Shown here one piece after another: positions 27,457 to 36,821 of a stretch of 64,000 bases of DNA. The stretch's first letter is position 1. Every line of letters starts with the position of its first letter. The DNA lies in assembly GCA_009937525.1 (NCBI GenBank), contig JAACFE010000002.1, positions 34,574-98,573 on the forward strand, written 5' to 3'. The notes beneath the pieces were generated by a model. The model did not search any database and had not been told where the DNA came from. It was given only the letters and a program-made list of their open reading frames with translations. Position numbers and translations under genes: made by a program. The DNA comes from Gammaproteobacteria bacterium. GTDB taxonomy: Bacteria; Pseudomonadota; Gammaproteobacteria; Steroidobacterales; Woeseiaceae.

Positions 27457-30400
27457 AATCGCGACCGAACGGCGCGTAACCGTGGTCATGCTCATGGTCG
27501 CGGTGGTCCTCTTCGGCATGGTGTCTCTGTCGAGGCTCAATCTGAATCTCCTGCCCGACGTGTCTTATCCCACGGTCACCATTCGAACCGAGTTGACGGG
27601 CGCGGCGCCCGTCGAGGTGGAAAACCTCCTCACCAAGCCGATCGAAGAAGCCGTTGGCGTCATCCGCAACGTCAGGCTGGTTCGCTCTGTCTCCCGGTCC
27701 GGGCAATCCGACGTGACGCTGGAATTCCTGTGGGGAACCGACATGGACGTCGCGGGAGTCGAAGTCCGCGAAAAACTCGATCTCCTGTTTCTGCCGCTGG
27801 AGGCCAGCCGACCGCTGTTGCTGCGTTTCGACCCCTCCTCCGAGCCGATAATGCGCCTCGGCCTGCTCTACAGGGAGTCGGCGGATGTGGGAGACGGCGC
27901 CGAAGCCCGCCTGAAGTCATTGCGACGCCTGGCCGAAGACCGCATCAAGACTGACCTCGAAGCCGAGGAAGGCACGGCCGCCGTCAAGGTCAGCGGCGGG
28001 CTGGAAGACGAGATCCAGATCCAGGTCGATCAGCAGAAATTGTCGCAACTCGGGATTGGCATCGAAGAGATCGCGCAGAGGATCCGTGCCGAGAACGTCA
28101 ATCTCTCGGGTGGACGCCTGGAGGAAGGGGACCAGCGATTCCTGGTCCGCACGCTTAACGAATTCGAATCGGTCTCGGAATTCAGCGATGCCATCGTCGC
28201 GTATGTCGCGGGTCGTCCGGTCTACCTGCGGGACATCGCCACCGTGGAACGCGGCCACAAGGAACGCGAGGCCATTACGCGGGTCAGGGGCCGCGAATCG
28301 GTCGAACTCGGGATCTACAAGGAGGGCGATGCGAACACGGTGCAGGTGGCAAACCGCCTCGAGGCGCGCCTCGAGCGGGTCCGCGAGTCATTGCCCGAGG
28401 ACATGGAACTCGTCAAGATCTACGACCAGTCGCGATTCATCTCGTCCGCGGTCAATAACGTCAAGAACGCGGCTTTCGTCGGCGGCATCTTTGCCATCAT
28501 CGTACTGTACGGCTTCCTTCGCGATTCGCGCTCGACGACGATCGTCAGTATAGCCATCCCGATATCGGTTATCGGGACGTTCCTTCTGATGTATACCAAC
28601 AACATTTCGCTGAACATCATGTCGCTGGGTGGTATCGCGCTCGCCGTGGGCATGCTCGTCGACAACTCCATCGTCGTGCTGGAGAACATCGTGCGCAAGC
28701 GCGAACAGGGTGAGGGGATCGTCGAAGCGGCCAAGAATGGAACCGCGGAAGTGGCGTCGGCCGTCGTCGCAGCCACGCTGACGACGATCGCTGTGTTCTT
28801 CCCAATGGTCTTCATCTCGGGTATCGCCGGCCAGCTTTTCCGCGACCAGGCCCTCACGGTCACCTTTGCGCTGCTCTTTTCGCTGGTCGTTGCCCTCACT
28901 GTAATCCCGATGTTGTCCGCGCTCGGCGCGGGGAGCCGTTACGCCGGCGAGGACGAACACGAGCCCCCGGGGCGATTTACGCGCTTTGTCGCGATCGTCG
29001 TCAGGTTGCTCGGCTTCGCGTTCCTCGGTCTGCGATGGCTGTTCTGGGCGCTGTTGTGGCTGCCCACGCAGCTGTTCCAGAGACTCTACGGCGCTATCGC
29101 CGCCGTTTACCCGGCACTGCTGCGATGGTCGCTGCACCATCGGGCGGCAGTCCTGGTCACCGCCGCGCTGATTTTCGTCGGCAGCATGGCCCTGGTGCCA
29201 CGCCTCGGCACCGAACTCATTCCGCAGCTGTCGCAGGGCGAATTCAACGTCGACCTGAGGCTTCCGCCCGGCGCCACGCTCGCGGAGACCGACCGCGCCA
29301 TCCAGGCCGCACAGCGCGCTACGCGGGATATCAGTGTGGTTGCGCTCGATTACTCCGTGGCGGGAACCGGAAATCGGCTCGACGCGAACCCGGTCGATGC
29401 CGGTGACAATACGGGCACTCTCAGTGTCGCCCTTGCACCGGGGGCCGGGCGCAATGATGAAAATGCCACGATGGACTCGATGCGCAGTGTGCTATCCGGC
29501 ATCGCCGGAGTGCAATACGAGTTTTCCCGGCCCGCGCTCCTCAGTTTTTCGAGCCCGTTGCAAATAGAGATCGCGGGCTACGATCTCGAGGAGCTCGCAT
29601 TCGTGAGCCAGGCCGTCACGTCACAGATGGCAAACGACGATCGCTTCGCCGACATCCGCACGACGGTCGAGAACGGCAACCCCGAGATTCAGATCGTCTT
29701 CGACCAGGAGCGGGCGGCGAAACTTGGACTGGCCGTACGCGACATAGCGGACCGCGTCGTGGCGAACGTGCGGGGCGAAGTCGCGACGCGCTATACGTGG
29801 CGAGACCGCAAGATCGACGTGCTGGTTCGTAGCGTTGATACGCGCCAGTCCAGCATCGACGAGATCCGCCAGTTGATCGTCAATCCGGAGTCACAAAGGC
29901 CGGTTACTCTCGAGGCCGTCGCAACCGTGAGCGTGGCTCGCGGCCCCGCCGAGATTCGACGTGTCGCGCAGGAGCGCGTAGCGATCATTACCGCCAATAT
30001 CGCGTATGGCGACCTCGGCGCGGCCGCTGCCGCGGCCGCCGGGATAATCGACCGCATTCCCATGCCCTCGGGTATCAGCGCCTCGGTATCCGGGCAGAGC
30101 GAGGAAATGCAGGAGTCCTTCACTTCCATGCAATTCGCCCTGGCGCTGGCGATATTCCTCGTATACCTGGTCATGGCGTCTCAGTTCGAGTCGCTGATTC
30201 ATCCATTCGTGATTCTGTTCACGATCCCGCTCGCGCTGGTGGGTGCGGTGCTCGCACTTTTCGTGACGGGCACGACCATCAACATCGTTGCATTCATCGG
30301 CGTCATCATGCTCGCCGGCATCGTCGTCAACAACGCGATCGTTCTCGTCGACCTGATCAACCAGCTGCGCGCGAAAGGCGAGGATCGCTTCGACGCCATC

Positions 30401-30652
30401 ATGGAGGCCGGCGCCGCCCGGCTGCGGCCGATCCTTATGACCTCACTGACCACCGCGCTCGGCCTGCTGCCGATGGCGCTGGGCTTCGGCGAAGGATCGG
30501 AGGTTCGAACGCCGATGGCGATAACGGTGATCGGCGGGCTGTTGGTGTCGACGTTGCTGACGCTGCTCGTCATACCGGTCGTCTATTCACTGCTGGATCG
30601 CAAACGCTGGCCCGCGACTGTCGCGATGCCCGCGACGCCGAGTCAGTCATGA
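27440..30652 (+). CDS. RND efflux transporter permease (second unit, B)
   Basis: A 1070-residue RND pump subunit with 12 predicted membrane helices and two large periplasmic domains. Landmarks are 'SLGGIALAVGMLVDNSIVVLENIVRKR' in shortened form around TM4 (Asp-Asn instead of Asp-Asp) and 'MLAGIVVNNAIVLVD' in TM10. There is an extra hydrophobic stretch near residues 525-545 between the two halves. It overlaps the adaptor upstream by 17 bases and the second permease downstream by four (ATGA). The paired arrangement recalls MdtB-MdtC, where two different permeases form one heterotrimer. Confidence 0.94.
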   Translation: MRRLIEIATERRVTVVMLMVAVVLFGMVSLSRLNLNLLPDVSYPTVTIRTELTGAAPVEVENLLTKPIEEAVGVIRNVRLVRSVSRSGQSDVTLEFLWGTDMDVAGVEVREKLDLLFLPLEASRPLLLRFDPSSEPIMRLGLLYRESADVGDGAEARLKSLRRLAEDRIKTDLEAEEGTAAVKVSGGLEDEIQIQVDQQKLSQLGIGIEEIAQRIRAENVNLSGGRLEEGDQRFLVRTLNEFESVSEFSDAIVAYVAGRPVYLRDIATVERGHKEREAITRVRGRESVELGIYKEGDANTVQVANRLEARLERVRESLPEDMELVKIYDQSRFISSAVNNVKNAAFVGGIFAIIVLYGFLRDSRSTTIVSIAIPISVIGTFLLMYTNNISLNIMSLGGIALAVGMLVDNSIVVLENIVRKREQGEGIVEAAKNGTAEVASAVVAATLTTIAVFFPMVFISGIAGQLFRDQALTVTFALLFSLVVALTVIPMLSALGAGSRYAGEDEHEPPGRFTRFVAIVVRLLGFAFLGLRWLFWALLWLPTQLFQRLYGAIAAVYPALLRWSLHHRAAVLVTAALIFVGSMALVPRLGTELIPQLSQGEFNVDLRLPPGATLAETDRAIQAAQRATRDISVVALDYSVAGTGNRLDANPVDAGDNTGTLSVALAPGAGRNDENATMDSMRSVLSGIAGVQYEFSRPALLSFSSPLQIEIAGYDLEELAFVSQAVTSQMANDDRFADIRTTVENGNPEIQIVFDQERAAKLGLAVRDIADRVVANVRGEVATRYTWRDRKIDVLVRSVDTRQSSIDEIRQLIVNPESQRPVTLEAVATVSVARGPAEIRRVAQERVAIITANIAYGDLGAAAAAAAGIIDRIPMPSGISASVSGQSEEMQESFTSMQFALALAIFLVYLVMASQFESLIHPFVILFTIPLALVGAVLALFVTGTTINIVAFIGVIMLAGIVVNNAIVLVDLINQLRAKGEDRFDAIMEAGAARLRPILMTSLTTALGLLPMALGFGEGSEVRTPMAITVIGGLLVSTLLTLLVIPVVYSLLDRKRWPATVAMPATPSQS

Positions 30653-33600
30653 AACATACGGAGATCGCGTTACAGCGACCCGTGACCACCGTGGTGGTGT
30701 TCGTTGCGCTCGCGCTGGTCGGACTGATCGCATCCCGTCTGCTGCCGCTCGAAAAATTCCCGGACATCGAATTCCCCGGGATCTTCATCCAGATCCCCTA
30801 CGAGGGTTCGTCGCCCGAAGAGATCGAGCGCCTGATTACCCGGCCTGTCGAAGAGGCGCTCGCGACCCTGTCGGGCGTGGAGCGCATGTCCTCTACTTCC
30901 ACGGAAAACGAGTCCCGGATCTTCCTCCAGTTCGACTGGGACCAGAACATGGGGGCGAAAGGCATCGAGGCCCGCTCCAAGGTGGACGGCATCCGGCACC
31001 AGCTGCCCGACGATATCCGCCGCGTCCTGGTGTTCACGGGTTCGCTGGGCGACCAGCCCGTCCTGCAGTTACGCATTTCGAGTGACCGCGACCTCTCCGA
31101 CAGTTATGACCTGCTCGACCGCCTGCTGAAACGCCGTCTCGAGAGAATCGACGGTGTTTCACGTGTCGAACTGCACGGCGTCGACCCCCGCGAAATACGG
31201 ATCCTCCTGAACGCCGACATGATCGCCGCATACGGCATTGACGTGGCCGAGCTTCGTGACCTGCTCACGCGCAGTAATTTCGCAGTTAATGCGGGGCGCC
31301 TCACCACCGGCGACCAGCGGCTCAGCGTGCGACCGCGCGGAGAGTTCGGTTCGATCGAGGATATTCGCGAGCTCGTTGTTTCGGCTGACGGGCTGCGCCT
31401 GGGTGATATCGCGCAGGTCGAGCTTCGCACGCCCGACCGAAATTACGGCCGGCATCTCGATCGGGACTACGCGATAGGGGTCGCGGTAAACAAGACGACG
31501 GGCTCGAACCTCGTCGATGTGACGGATCGCGTCATTGCCGAGGTCGAAGAAGTGAGCAAGCTTCCGCAGATGAGCGGGATAAACATATTCCCGCTGGACA
31601 ATGCGGGAGACAGCGTACGCAAATCCCTTTCCGACCTGCTCAACGCGGGCTTGCTCGGCGGCCTGCTCGCCGTCGTCGTCCTCTATCTTTTCCTGCGGCA
31701 GCTGTCCACGACCCTGATCGTCATATCGTCGGTGCCGTTCTCGCTCCTGATCACGCTGGGCGCGCTGTATTTTGCCGGACTCTCTCTGAACATCCTGTCG
31801 ATGATGGGACTGATGCTCGCCATCGGCATGCTCGTCGACAACGCCGTCGTGGTTACCGAAAGCATTTTCAGGCATCGCGCGATGGACAAGGAGCGGCCGT
31901 TCGATGCCACGCTCAAGGGCGTGCACGAGGTCGGAATGGCGGTCATCGCTGGTACCGCAACGACGATCATCGTCTTCGCGCCGATCATCGTCGGCACCAA
32001 GAACGACATCATGGTCTTTCTCACGCATGTCGCGGTAACGATTATCGTCGCGCTGCTCGCCTCGCTCCTGATTGCGCAGACGCTCGTGCCGATGCTCGCC
32101 GCCCGGATTCGCCTGCCGAAGCCGCCGCGCAGCGGCGCGCTTATTCCGCGCCTGACCAGGACCTACACGAAGAGCCTGCGCTGGATCATACGGCATCCGT
32201 GGTGGACGGGCCTCGGGATCGTCCTGACCTGTGTCATCGGGGTACTGCCGCTGGTGCTCCAGCTCGTCAAGTTCGACATGTTTCCCCAGGACGTCGGGCG
32301 GCGACTCTACATGCCGTACCACATAGAAGGACAGCACCCCGTGGAGCGCGTAGAGGCGGCAGTCGACAGGATCGAGGAGTACCTGTTTTCGCGGCAGGAA
32401 GAGTTCAATATCCGATCCGTATACAGCTACTTCGACCAGGGCCAGGCGCAGTCGACACTGTTATTGACGGAAGAGGAAGATGCCACTCTGTCGACCAGCG
32501 AGATCATCGAGCGCATCGAGGCGGACATGCCGACACTTGCCATTGGCAAGCCGACGTTCCAGTTCGACCAGCAGGGCGGCGGCGAAGGATTCACGATCCA
32601 GATCTCCGGTGATTCGACGGAATTGCTGAACGAACTGGGAGTCGAAGTCGCCCGCGCCCTGTCGTCGATCGAGGGGCTGAAGGATGTGCGCTCTGATGCC
32701 GAGGCCGGCGAAAACGAGGTGCGCGTTACGATAGACAGAGACCGGGCGGCCAAGGTGGGACTGACCTCGTCAGACATCGCACAGACCATCGCGATCGCCA
32801 TGCGAGGCGAAAACCTGAGGGAGTTTCGCGGGGACACGGGCGAGATAGAGGTCAGGCTCGCCTTCCGCGACGACGATAAACAAAGCATCGACCAGTTCGC
32901 CAACCTGCCGCTGTTCACCCCCGACGGTGAACGGATCAATCTAGGCAGTGTCGCCTCTATCCATATCGGACAGTCGCCGGCGGCGATCCAGCGCACGGAC
33001 AGGCAGACGGCCGTCATTCTCTCGGGAAACCTGGAGGACGACTTCAGTGCGGACGATATAAGGCCGGACGTAAAGAGCCTGATGGACCAGATGGAGTTGC
33101 CTCCGGGTTATAGCTGGAAGGAGGGTCGGGGATTCGAACGTACGGACGAGACCCAGGCGATGATGGTTACGAATATCCTTTTGGGCATCGCCTGTATCTT
33201 CCTCGTGATGGCCGCCCTGTTCGAGTCGCTGGTATTGCCGTTCTCGATCATCCTTGGATCGATCCTGTTCTCCATATTCGGTGTGTTTCTGTTCTTTGCT
33301 GCGACGGGAACGACATTCTCGTTCATGGCGATGATCGGCATCATGATTCTGATCGGCGTCGTCGTGAACAACGGCATCGTACTCGTCGACCACGTCAACA
33401 ATCTTCGCGGCGAGGGCATGTCCCGCAGCGATGCGATCGTCGAGGCGGGCCGTGACAGGTTGCGGCCGATCCTGATGACCGTCGCGACGACGATCGTCGG
33501 CCTGACGCCACTGGCGCTCGGTACTACCCAGATCGGCGGTGACGGACCCCCTTACTACCCGATGGCCCGCGCCATCATCGGCGGGCTCGCATTTTCCACG

Positions 33601-33726
33601 ATCGTGTCGTTGTTCCTGGTGCCCGCTCTGTACATCTATTTCGACAAGCTGGCGGCGTGGGGTCGCAAGGTCATGCGAACCGCACGCCGCCGGGGAACCG
33701 CGGCGGAAGCCGCTACCGGTGCCTGA
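30649..33726 (+). CDS. RND efflux transporter permease (second unit, C)
   Basis: A 1025-residue RND permease distinct from its neighbour. TM4 reads 'GMLVDNAVVVTESIFRHR' and TM10 'IGVVVNNGIVLVDHVNNLRG'. The protein ends with a short basic tail. It starts on the upstream permease's stop (four-base overlap) and its 3' end overlaps the convergent GlyGly-CTERM gene by 14 bases. Length and pairing match MdtC-like partners, so a heteromeric pump with the 27440-30652 product is plausible but not shown. Confidence 0.94.
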   Translation: MKHTEIALQRPVTTVVVFVALALVGLIASRLLPLEKFPDIEFPGIFIQIPYEGSSPEEIERLITRPVEEALATLSGVERMSSTSTENESRIFLQFDWDQNMGAKGIEARSKVDGIRHQLPDDIRRVLVFTGSLGDQPVLQLRISSDRDLSDSYDLLDRLLKRRLERIDGVSRVELHGVDPREIRILLNADMIAAYGIDVAELRDLLTRSNFAVNAGRLTTGDQRLSVRPRGEFGSIEDIRELVVSADGLRLGDIAQVELRTPDRNYGRHLDRDYAIGVAVNKTTGSNLVDVTDRVIAEVEEVSKLPQMSGINIFPLDNAGDSVRKSLSDLLNAGLLGGLLAVVVLYLFLRQLSTTLIVISSVPFSLLITLGALYFAGLSLNILSMMGLMLAIGMLVDNAVVVTESIFRHRAMDKERPFDATLKGVHEVGMAVIAGTATTIIVFAPIIVGTKNDIMVFLTHVAVTIIVALLASLLIAQTLVPMLAARIRLPKPPRSGALIPRLTRTYTKSLRWIIRHPWWTGLGIVLTCVIGVLPLVLQLVKFDMFPQDVGRRLYMPYHIEGQHPVERVEAAVDRIEEYLFSRQEEFNIRSVYSYFDQGQAQSTLLLTEEEDATLSTSEIIERIEADMPTLAIGKPTFQFDQQGGGEGFTIQISGDSTELLNELGVEVARALSSIEGLKDVRSDAEAGENEVRVTIDRDRAAKVGLTSSDIAQTIAIAMRGENLREFRGDTGEIEVRLAFRDDDKQSIDQFANLPLFTPDGERINLGSVASIHIGQSPAAIQRTDRQTAVILSGNLEDDFSADDIRPDVKSLMDQMELPPGYSWKEGRGFERTDETQAMMVTNILLGIACIFLVMAALFESLVLPFSIILGSILFSIFGVFLFFAATGTTFSFMAMIGIMILIGVVVNNGIVLVDHVNNLRGEGMSRSDAIVEAGRDRLRPILMTVATTIVGLTPLALGTTQIGGDGPPYYPMARAIIGGLAFSTIVSLFLVPALYIYFDKLAAWGRKVMRTARRRGTAAEAATGA

Positions 33727-34498
33727 GGCGACCCAGACCGGACATGACTGCAGAGATCGCGAGCAGCGCCAGCAGGAACAGATCACTCGTACCACCGCCC
33801 CCGCTGCTCACCGTGATTCGCGTTTCCGGGACCGGTTCATCCCTGTCCATATCCTCCAGCGGCAGGAATGCCAGCTCAGAGGTATCCTCCGGGCCGAAGA
33901 ATGCGAGGAATTCGCTGGTATGGGCGTCGAATAGCTCGATCAGGATATCGTAATCACCTCTCGGATAGCCGGATACCAGGTCGGTGACGATAACGTAGTC
34001 ATCAGTGCCCGACGACCCGAAAATCGTGAAATCCTCGGTCACGGCATACTCCTCCCACGGCCCGCCCTCGTAGCTCAGGTAGGCGACGGCGTAGACGTCC
34101 GCCACCGAGAAATAGGTGTCGACGTCGAACAGCAGGTCGATGCCCGAGTAATAGCCGTCCCGGTCGCTGTCGCCGTACAGCTCGACGTCGGCGAGATAGA
34201 ACCAGAAATCGGTATTCGGCGGTATCGGGTCGTTGAATAATGTCGTGGATTGCGTACCGGTCTTCGTTTTCGCACGGCGCTCGCCTTTCGACACACCAAC
34301 TTCATGCTCGTCCCGGGACTCCTTCACCGCGACGGCGTTGTCACGGCCGTCACCGATAAAGTGGGTTGAATGGGTAACGCGCTTTTCGTCATCATCTGCG
34401 ACACCGGCAGCCGCCGACGTTGCCGAGATCACGATCAGCAGCGCTGCTGCAATCGTCAGTGCGATTGCCGGTTTTCTGTCCAGCTTTGCCGTACTCAT
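33713..34498 (-). CDS. Choice-of-anchor H-type exported protein with GlyGly-CTERM tail
   Basis: A 261-residue exported protein. It has an N-terminal signal (about residues 10-31) and a strand-rich central domain ('DFWFYLADVELYGDSDRDGY', 'YDILIELFDAHTSEFLAFFG') like the choice-of-anchor H family. The C-terminus is Gly-rich ('SSGGGGTSDLF'), then a hydrophobic helix, then 'GRLRHR': the GlyGly-CTERM sorting signal processed by rhombosortase in organisms with type II secretion. It is therefore probably delivered to the cell surface. No rhombosortase is in the window. Its end overlaps the RND permease by 14 bases on the opposite strand. Confidence 0.88.
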   Translation of the reverse strand: MSTAKLDRKPAIALTIAAALLIVISATSAAAGVADDDEKRVTHSTHFIGDGRDNAVAVKESRDEHEVGVSKGERRAKTKTGTQSTTLFNDPIPPNTDFWFYLADVELYGDSDRDGYYSGIDLLFDVDTYFSVADVYAVAYLSYEGGPWEEYAVTEDFTIFGSSGTDDYVIVTDLVSGYPRGDYDILIELFDAHTSEFLAFFGPEDTSELAFLPLEDMDRDEPVPETRITVSSGGGGTSDLFLLALLAISAVMSGLGRLRHR

Positions 34499-34870
34499 GG
34501 GTCCGTCCTCGGTTTCGTTGTTCGACGCCTACATTTAACGCGCGGACGCATGAATCGAAGCTGAATTACGGGCGAGGTTTACGGACCCGTGTGAATATGT
34601 ACAGAAAGCAGGCTGCCTCCGGGTTACCGGTTAATCCGCGGTTCAGGAATCAAGATGCGCTCCGGTCGGAGCAGTGATCGGACTTGTTCCGACTACAGGC
34701 CCGGCACGTGATTGCACGCGTACCGGTCATCGTTACTGGCGGCATTTGCGTCGTGTAGCGAAAGGCCGGGACAGCGGGCTCGATGCGCTGCCCGCAGGCA
34801 ACCAGAGCCAGTGGCAACGCCCAGTTATCGGAGAGGCGCCGGCGGCCGGCGCCAGATCCATACTCGTGAT
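34499..34870. other. 372-base intergenic region with a GC palindrome
   Basis: No credible gene. It should contain the promoter of the GlyGly-CTERM gene (minus strand). GGCGCCGGC and GCCGGCGCC (34835-34853, one base apart) form a near-perfect palindrome 18 bases past the TerB-like stop and may act as a terminator, although no T-run follows. Confidence 0.5.
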
Positions 34871-35323
34871 TCAGCTCTGGTCTACGTCGCCCGCCACGAG
34901 TCCCGCGATCTGTGCCGGCGTGGCGCCCAACGAATCGGCGACGCGGTTGAAGAAATCGATTTCCAGCGGGCTTACGACATGGTCGCTGCGGAAGATGTCC
35001 GCAAGCGCCTGGACCGTCTCCGCCCGGTGCTCCGGCTTCATCTTGCTCTGCACCTTGGACAGGTACTTGCGCAATTCGGCTTCCGCATAGAGTTCGGCTC
35101 GGGCTGCGACTCGCACATCCGCAGCGCTGACCTCTTCCCCGGTGTGCTGCTTTATGATTTCCTGGATACGCTCGACTTCGATCGACTGGATATTGATGTC
35201 CGCGTCAGCCGCCCTGGCCAGGGTCATCAGGAGTACTTCCTTGAACAACTCGTTCTGCTTGTCCTCGGCGATGTCGGAGCCGCCGAAGATATTCAGTACG
35301 TTCTTGAGATCTGCGAGTGCCAT
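34871..35323 (-). CDS. TerB-like (tellurite resistance TerB/DUF533-type) protein
   Basis: A 150-residue all-helical soluble protein. 'LFKEVLLMTLARAADADINIQSIE' followed by a second repeat-like helix set ('ALADIFRSDHVVSPLEIDFFNRVADSLG') is the pattern of the TerB fold, which binds metal through acidic residues. TerB-type proteins sit at the membrane-cytoplasm interface in stress responses; stand-alone copies are common and of unknown role. The ATG at 35323 has GAGAGGACGTA directly upstream. It is single, with no other ter genes nearby. Confidence 0.85.
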   Translation of the reverse strand: MALADLKNVLNIFGGSDIAEDKQNELFKEVLLMTLARAADADINIQSIEVERIQEIIKQHTGEEVSAADVRVAARAELYAEAELRKYLSKVQSKMKPEHRAETVQALADIFRSDHVVSPLEIDFFNRVADSLGATPAQIAGLVAGDVDQS

Positions 35324-35398
35324 TACGTCCTCTCTCCCGGGTTCTTGATTGTTCGAATACGGTTGCCGCACGGCTGGCAAGGGCCAGAGTATACACTT

Positions 35399-36348
35399 CT
35401 AACGGCGCATCGGCTGCCTTTGACCGTAGGTCAGCGAGCGCCACAACCACTCAACCGGGCCGAAGCGAAAACGCTACAGCCACCAGGGACTTACGAGCAA
35501 TTGCAGGCCGATCAGGACGGCGGCGAAGCCTTGCTGCATGAAGCGTGGCACCTCCGCGTACAGGCCCGGCCCGTAACCGAAAAACAGACCCGTCATAAAG
35601 CAGCGAGTGGGTCAGGTAATTCGACAGCGCCATCCGACCGACGGCGGCAACCCGGTCAACGAAAACCTCCCATGTGCCGGATTTTGCGACCAGCATGACG
35701 ACGCCGATGTGGCCGAATGCGACAAGGATGCTGCCGAAGTAGTTATAGATACCGCCGTAACGGGCGGTGTACAACGGATCGAACTCGTGAGCCTCGAGAC
35801 TCGGCGCGCTGACGATCACGAGAGGCAGACCGAAAAGGAGCTGCCATAGTTGATCAGTCGTGTCACCGGCAGCATGACACAGGCGATCGCTATGAGCGTA
35901 CGAAGAACCGCCTTCCGTAACAGAAACACGAGCATGCCCATCAACGCATAGTGGCACAGGATGTCACCGAACCAGATGAAACAGCCGTGCAGCAGCCCCA
36001 GCACGATCAGCTATGCACTGCGGCGGTAGAAGATCGGGGCGAACTCCATGCCGCGCTCATCGGCACGATTCATCATCATGACGATGCCGGCACCGTAAAG
36101 CATCGCGAAGATGCTCAAGAATTTCTGATCGAAGAGCTGGTGTGTGAAGAACCAGGTGCCCGCGTTCAGGGCATCGGTGCCACCCATGACCATCGGGTTG
36201 TAATAGGCAGCGAGCAGATACGCGAACGCGTAGACGTTCATAACCAGGATGCCCATGACGGCGACGCCAGGGTGTCGACCACGACGAGTCGCTCGAGCGC
36301 CGGGACGGGACCACTGTTTGGCCCGGCGAGCGCTTTAGAATAACTCAT
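35399..36348 (-). pseudogene. Decayed DUF418 (YeiB-like) membrane protein gene
   Basis: Fragments of one DUF418 protein lie in three frames on the minus strand. It opens at ATG 36348 ('MSYSKALAGP', then 'ALERLVVVDTL'), shifts frame near 36,270 into 'VMGILVMNVYAF', meets an in-frame TAG at 36011-36013 before 'LIVLGLLHGCFIWFGDIL', shifts near 35,825-35,860 into 'GLPLVIVSAPSLE' and 'RVAAVGRMALSNYLTHSLL', shifts again near 35,597 into 'MTGLFFGYGPGLYAEV', and hits TAG at 35474-35476 before the family's C-terminal 'RFRFGPVEWLWRSLTYG'. About 316 codons remain of roughly 400, so the middle is also shortened. It was a multi-helix inner-membrane protein of unknown function. Confidence 0.85.
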
Positions 36349-36390
36349 CAAGTGTTACTTTTATACCTTTGTTTTTCTGCGAATTTTTCC

Positions 36391-36419
36391 TTGGATTTCT
36401 CGATGATCCGAGACATACT
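36391..36419 (+). promoter_or_regulatory. Putative promoter of the 26-residue sORF
   Basis: TTGGAT (36391-36396) and CATACT (36414-36419) are separated by 17 bases within an A+T-rich stretch. Transcription would start near 36,426, giving a leader of about 27 bases before the ATG at 36453. This is a moderate sigma-70 match. Confidence 0.4.
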
Positions 36420-36452
36420 TTCGCTGGGCAAACTACTTAAAGGAGGTGATCC

Positions 36453-36533
36453 ATGTCTAGTGAGATTGCAAGGTTATCGATAGAAACGTTGGGTCTTGTC
36501 CGGATTATGGAGCAGCCTTCCGCAATCCTCTGA
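36453..36533 (+). CDS. 26-residue small ORF with a full-length Shine-Dalgarno
   Basis: A small ORF from ATG 36453 to TGA 36531-36533, beginning 'MSSEIARLS' and ending 'IMEQPSAIL'. The sequence before it, AAAGGAGGTGATCC (36439-36452), is complementary to essentially the whole anti-Shine-Dalgarno tail of 16S rRNA, with GGAGG six bases from the ATG. It uses AGG, TTA and ATA codons, which are rare in the neighbouring genes. It has its own promoter-like element and a terminator 30 bases after the stop, so it is an isolated unit. No membrane segment or signal is seen and I do not recognise the peptide. It could instead be a short regulatory RNA. Confidence 0.5.
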   Translation: MSSEIARLSIETLGLVRIMEQPSAIL

Positions 36534-36563
36534 TCCCTCGTTCTTCCGATACTGCACTCACGG

Positions 36564-36594
36564 AAGGCCGCCCACCGGGCGGCCTTTCTTGTTT
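36564..36594 (+). terminator. Rho-independent terminator of the sORF unit
   Basis: AAGGCCGCCC (36564-36573) pairs perfectly with GGGCGGCCTT (36577-36586) around an ACC loop and runs into TTTCTTGTTT. The orientation serves the 26-residue ORF on the plus strand. Confidence 0.85.
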
Positions 36595-36821
36595 GAGTGA
36601 AAGCGCGCGGTGACGGAAGGAGGACCGCCGCCGACTGCGCTCAGTCCTCCTGTACAGGGTGGCGCCGGACCCTGGCGTCGTAAATGCGGGGTATGTCGCA
36701 ATCCGTGAGTCCACCGACGAGTTCACCCTGTTTCTTTCAATCTTCGGGGTCGGCGTAACGCTGGCAGTCCTGTCCGTTCCGGGTGTGATTATCCCGCCAT
36801 GCGGACCGTATAGTCGAGGAA

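Noticed and set aside
31159..32337. 392-codon minus-strand frame inside the RND permease
   Set aside because: Arg/Asp/Gln-rich composition typical of antisense frames; the plus strand encodes an unbroken RND protein.
36439..36452. AAAGGAGGTGATCC as a remnant of a 16S rRNA gene on the minus strand
   Set aside because: Similarity to the 16S 3' end stops after these 14 bases; the neighbouring sequence is not rRNA and the position before an ATG fits a Shine-Dalgarno.
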